From: Verrucomicrobiales bacterium
GTDB lineage: Bacteria > Verrucomicrobiota > Verrucomicrobiia > Limisphaerales > J093
Direction of reading: 5' to 3'
Length of the DNA: 64,000 nucleotides
Assembly: GCA_015075445.1 (NCBI GenBank)
Contig: JABTUJ010000002.1
Location: 124,001-188,000, forward strand
Below, one piece after another: positions 63,453 to 64,000 of the stretch. The number at the start of each line of letters is the position of its first letter. The stretch's first letter is position 1. Made by a program: the position numbers and the translations under genes. Under the pieces are notes generated by a model. It made no database searches and had not been told where the DNA came from. It saw nothing but the letters and a program-made list of their open reading frames with translations.

Positions 63453-64000
63453 ATGAAGTTCATCGTGCGGTGGCTCTTCCGGCTGCTGCTCCTGCTGCTT
63501 GTCCTCACGGTGGCTGCCCTCCTCCTCAAGGACAGCGTGCTCAAGGAGCTCACCGAAACCCGCCTCCGCCAGCGCACCGGCCTCGAAACCCAGATCGGCC
63601 GCCTCGAAGCCCACCTCCTCTCCCCCACCCTCACCCTCCACAATGTCAAGCTCTTCAACCCCCCCGAGTACGGCGGCACCCCGTTCCTCGAAATCCCCGA
63701 CGCCACCCTCCAGTACGACCGCCTCGCCCTGGCCACCGGCCGCCTCCGCTGGCGGCTGATCCGACTCCACCTCGCCGAGCTGACGATCGTCCGCGACGCC
63801 CAGGGCGGCGCCAACCTCCCCGTCATCCGCGCCGCCATCACCCACCGCACCGCCCGCCCCGGCTTCGCCACCTGGCGTTTCGGCGGCATTGACACCCTCA
63901 ACCTCACCCTCGAACGCATCCGCGCCTACCAGCTCGGCAGCAAGACGCCCCCCGCCACGTTCCACCTCGGCCTCCAAAACGAAATCCTGCGCGACCTGCG
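63453..64000 (+). CDS. AsmA-like membrane-anchored protein, 3' end cut by window
   Basis: The ATG at 63453 opens a frame that continues past the window; about 182 residues are visible. An N-terminal membrane anchor (WLFRLLLLLLVLTVAALLL) is followed by the AsmA/DUF748-like pattern: LRQRTGLETQIGRLEAHLLSPTLTLHNVKLFNPPEYGG, then FLEIPDATLQYDRLAL. Such proteins span the periplasm and are linked to outer-membrane lipid homeostasis. It is divergent from the Fur-family regulator and shares its operator region. Confidence 0.8.
   Translation, partial: MKFIVRWLFRLLLLLLVLTVAALLLKDSVLKELTETRLRQRTGLETQIGRLEAHLLSPTLTLHNVKLFNPPEYGGTPFLEIPDATLQYDRLALATGRLRWRLIRLHLAELTIVRDAQGGANLPVIRAAITHRTARPGFATWRFGGIDTLNLTLERIRAYQLGSKTPPATFHLGLQNEILRDL

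Overview
The window is high-GC bacterial chromosome with a gene content typical of the Verrucomicrobiota (or a close PVC relative). This is an inference from family content: secreted DUF1080, CBM9-like, FG-GAP/CRTAC1, PQQ-propeller and PD40-propeller proteins, a type-I sulfatase, FGE-like lipoproteins, LpxA and an outer-membrane porin (so a Gram-negative envelope), and a regulator-sufBCDUTS operon. There is no rRNA, tRNA, CRISPR array or phage/IS module that I can support.

Layout. 1-13.0 kb, minus strand: nitrilase-family amidase and a two-domain esterase, a DUF1080 protein, a CBM9-like protein with a tandem duplication, a CRTAC1-type protein translationally coupled to an FGE-like lipoprotein, and an SdrD-type B-domain protein. 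13.6-17.0 kb, minus strand: a TRAP transporter (dctP-Q-M) ending in a universal stress protein, all joined by ATGA overlaps. 17.4-21.4 kb, plus strand: FG-GAP protein, TIM-barrel epimerase, PAS protein and class V aminotransferase. 21.4-25.5 kb: a block of frameshifted genes (trypsin-like protease, porin, lpxA, radC). 25.9-28.0 kb: sulfatase and a Phd/VapC toxin-antitoxin pair. 28.1-37.4 kb, minus strand: a tightly packed six-gene operon of a GH39-like enzyme, a duplicated beta-propeller, a small lipoprotein, an AlgI-type O-acyltransferase, an AlgX/AlgJ-type SGNH protein and a six-hairpin-like enzyme. This is my best candidate for a little-described system. 37.6-41.9 kb: secreted glutathione peroxidase, then an SNF2 helicase with a partner gene. 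42.2-48.3 kb: membrane-anchored PQQ propeller, a DnaJ/CbpA-CbpM pair, a DJ-1/PfpI protein and a broken ABC exporter. 48.3-53.8 kb: repeat-rich stretch with a CocE-type hydrolase, a LarA-like protein, a metallo-beta-lactamase-fold protein and a damaged VapC locus. 53.8-56.8 kb: MetE-like protein, SIS-domain protein and a MurG-like glycosyltransferase. 56.9-63.4 kb, minus strand: Fur/PerR-family regulator plus sufB-C-D-U-T-S. 63.4 kb to the end: an AsmA-like protein, cut by the window.

Two features cross gene boundaries. First, several families of long inverted-repeat elements sit in the gaps between genes, mostly directly at gene 3' ends. Second, many genes carry frameshifts, several of them at homopolymers (lpxA, larA-like, sufS). 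These include normally essential genes, so part of the apparent decay is probably sequencing or assembly error. The protease and ABC exporter look more deeply damaged.
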